Of a DNA stretch of 5,848 nt, positions 5,698-5,848 are shown one piece after another. Below the pieces are notes generated by a model. That model was not told where the DNA came from and searched no databases. It saw only the letters and a program-made list of their open reading frames with translations. This DNA is from Desulfobacteraceae bacterium (GTDB lineage Bacteria > Desulfobacterota > Desulfobacteria > Desulfobacterales > Desulfobacteraceae). The first letter of the stretch is position 1. Every line of letters begins with the position of its first letter. The position numbers and the translations under genes were made by a program. The stretch lies in contig JAFLJU010000548.1 in the NCBI GenBank assembly GCA_022712835.1, positions 1 to 5,848 of the forward strand, in the 5' to 3' direction.

Positions 5698-5848
5698 TCA
5701 TGTTTTGATACAGATTTGATCTCTTTCGCTGAGTTTGAAATTTTCAAGATCTACCTGGGTTAGAATTCCTGATTCTTTTCTGATCTCTACAAAGGTATCA
5801 AAGTTTTTTAGAAAAACATCGGTGATATCCGGGTCAAAGTGTTCCCCC
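5698..5848 (-). CDS. C-terminal end of an HD-GYP-type phosphodiesterase/response regulator (partial)
   Basis: Only the last 49 codons are in the window; the gene enters from the right edge and ends at TGA 5700-5698. The visible part begins GEHFDPDITDVFLKNFDTF, matching the G-x-h-FDP-x-x-x-x-FL end of HD-GYP domains, which hydrolyse cyclic di-GMP. A 26-residue tail of unknown role follows (ESGILTQVDLENFKLSERDQ and a few more). The catalytic HD and GYP motifs lie outside, so activity cannot be judged. The same FDP-x-x-x-x-FL pattern also occurs in related HD-domain proteins, so HD-GYP is likely but not certain. It precedes the stand-alone receiver gene with a 12-base gap. Confidence 0.7.
   Translation of the reverse strand, partial: GEHFDPDITDVFLKNFDTFVEIRKESGILTQVDLENFKLSERDQICIKT

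Noticed and set aside
1..5848. tRNA, rRNA, CRISPR array or insertion sequence
   Set aside because: No cloverleaf, rRNA signature, regularly spaced repeats or transposase motif was seen on either strand.

Overview
The window looks like chromosomal DNA from a Gram-negative, deltaproteobacterial (Desulfobacterota-type) anaerobe, plausibly a relative of the Desulfobacteraceae. This rests on gene content: a PilJ-type chemoreceptor, a MauE/rhodanese pair, the two 'rSAM/selenodomain-associated' transferases, a bacteriohemerythrin remnant and an HD-GYP/CheY pair. Base composition is moderate and AT-rich between genes. The placement is an inference from reading, not a database match.

Layout. A chemoreceptor gene enters from the left edge on the minus strand (1-1080, C-terminus outside). 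After an AT-rich divergent spacer with a 9-bp dyad, a tight plus-strand operon follows: a MauE/DoxX-family membrane protein (1307-1807), an exported rhodanese-like protein (1807-2343) and a TIGR04282-type glycosyltransferase (2327-2965). The first two share a base at TAATG, and the third probably starts inside the second at a TTG. Facing it on the minus strand is the TIGR04283-type glycosyltransferase (3044-3754). These two transferases are known genomic partners, linked to radical-SAM/selenodomain proteins and arsenosugar-type biosynthesis, but here they converge instead of sharing an operon.

The 398-base stretch 3755-4152 contains no intact gene. It holds the last third of a bacteriohemerythrin gene (about 3811-3954) with its iron-ligand HxxxD motif still readable but with no N-terminal two thirds, followed by two hairpins. 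Next come a small conserved-looking protein of unknown function with a CxxC motif (4153-4536), a perfect 16-bp terminator stem, and a convergent cyclophilin-type peptidyl-prolyl isomerase (4658-5188, minus) with a good sigma70-like promoter. The right edge holds a two-gene minus-strand signalling unit: the tail of an HD-GYP-type protein (5698-5848, partial) followed by a stand-alone CheY-like receiver (5311-5685).

How the genes fit together. The MauE-rhodanese-transferase operon, with the convergent second transferase, suggests an envelope thiol or chalcogen (sulfur/selenium) function coupled to making a glycosylated small molecule. The radical-SAM enzyme that usually accompanies it is not in the window. 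The flanking chemoreceptor and the HD-GYP/CheY pair are ordinary signalling genes. I see no complete new system; the hemerythrin remnant, the transferase/rhodanese/MauE neighbourhood and the unknown CxxC protein most deserve follow-up.
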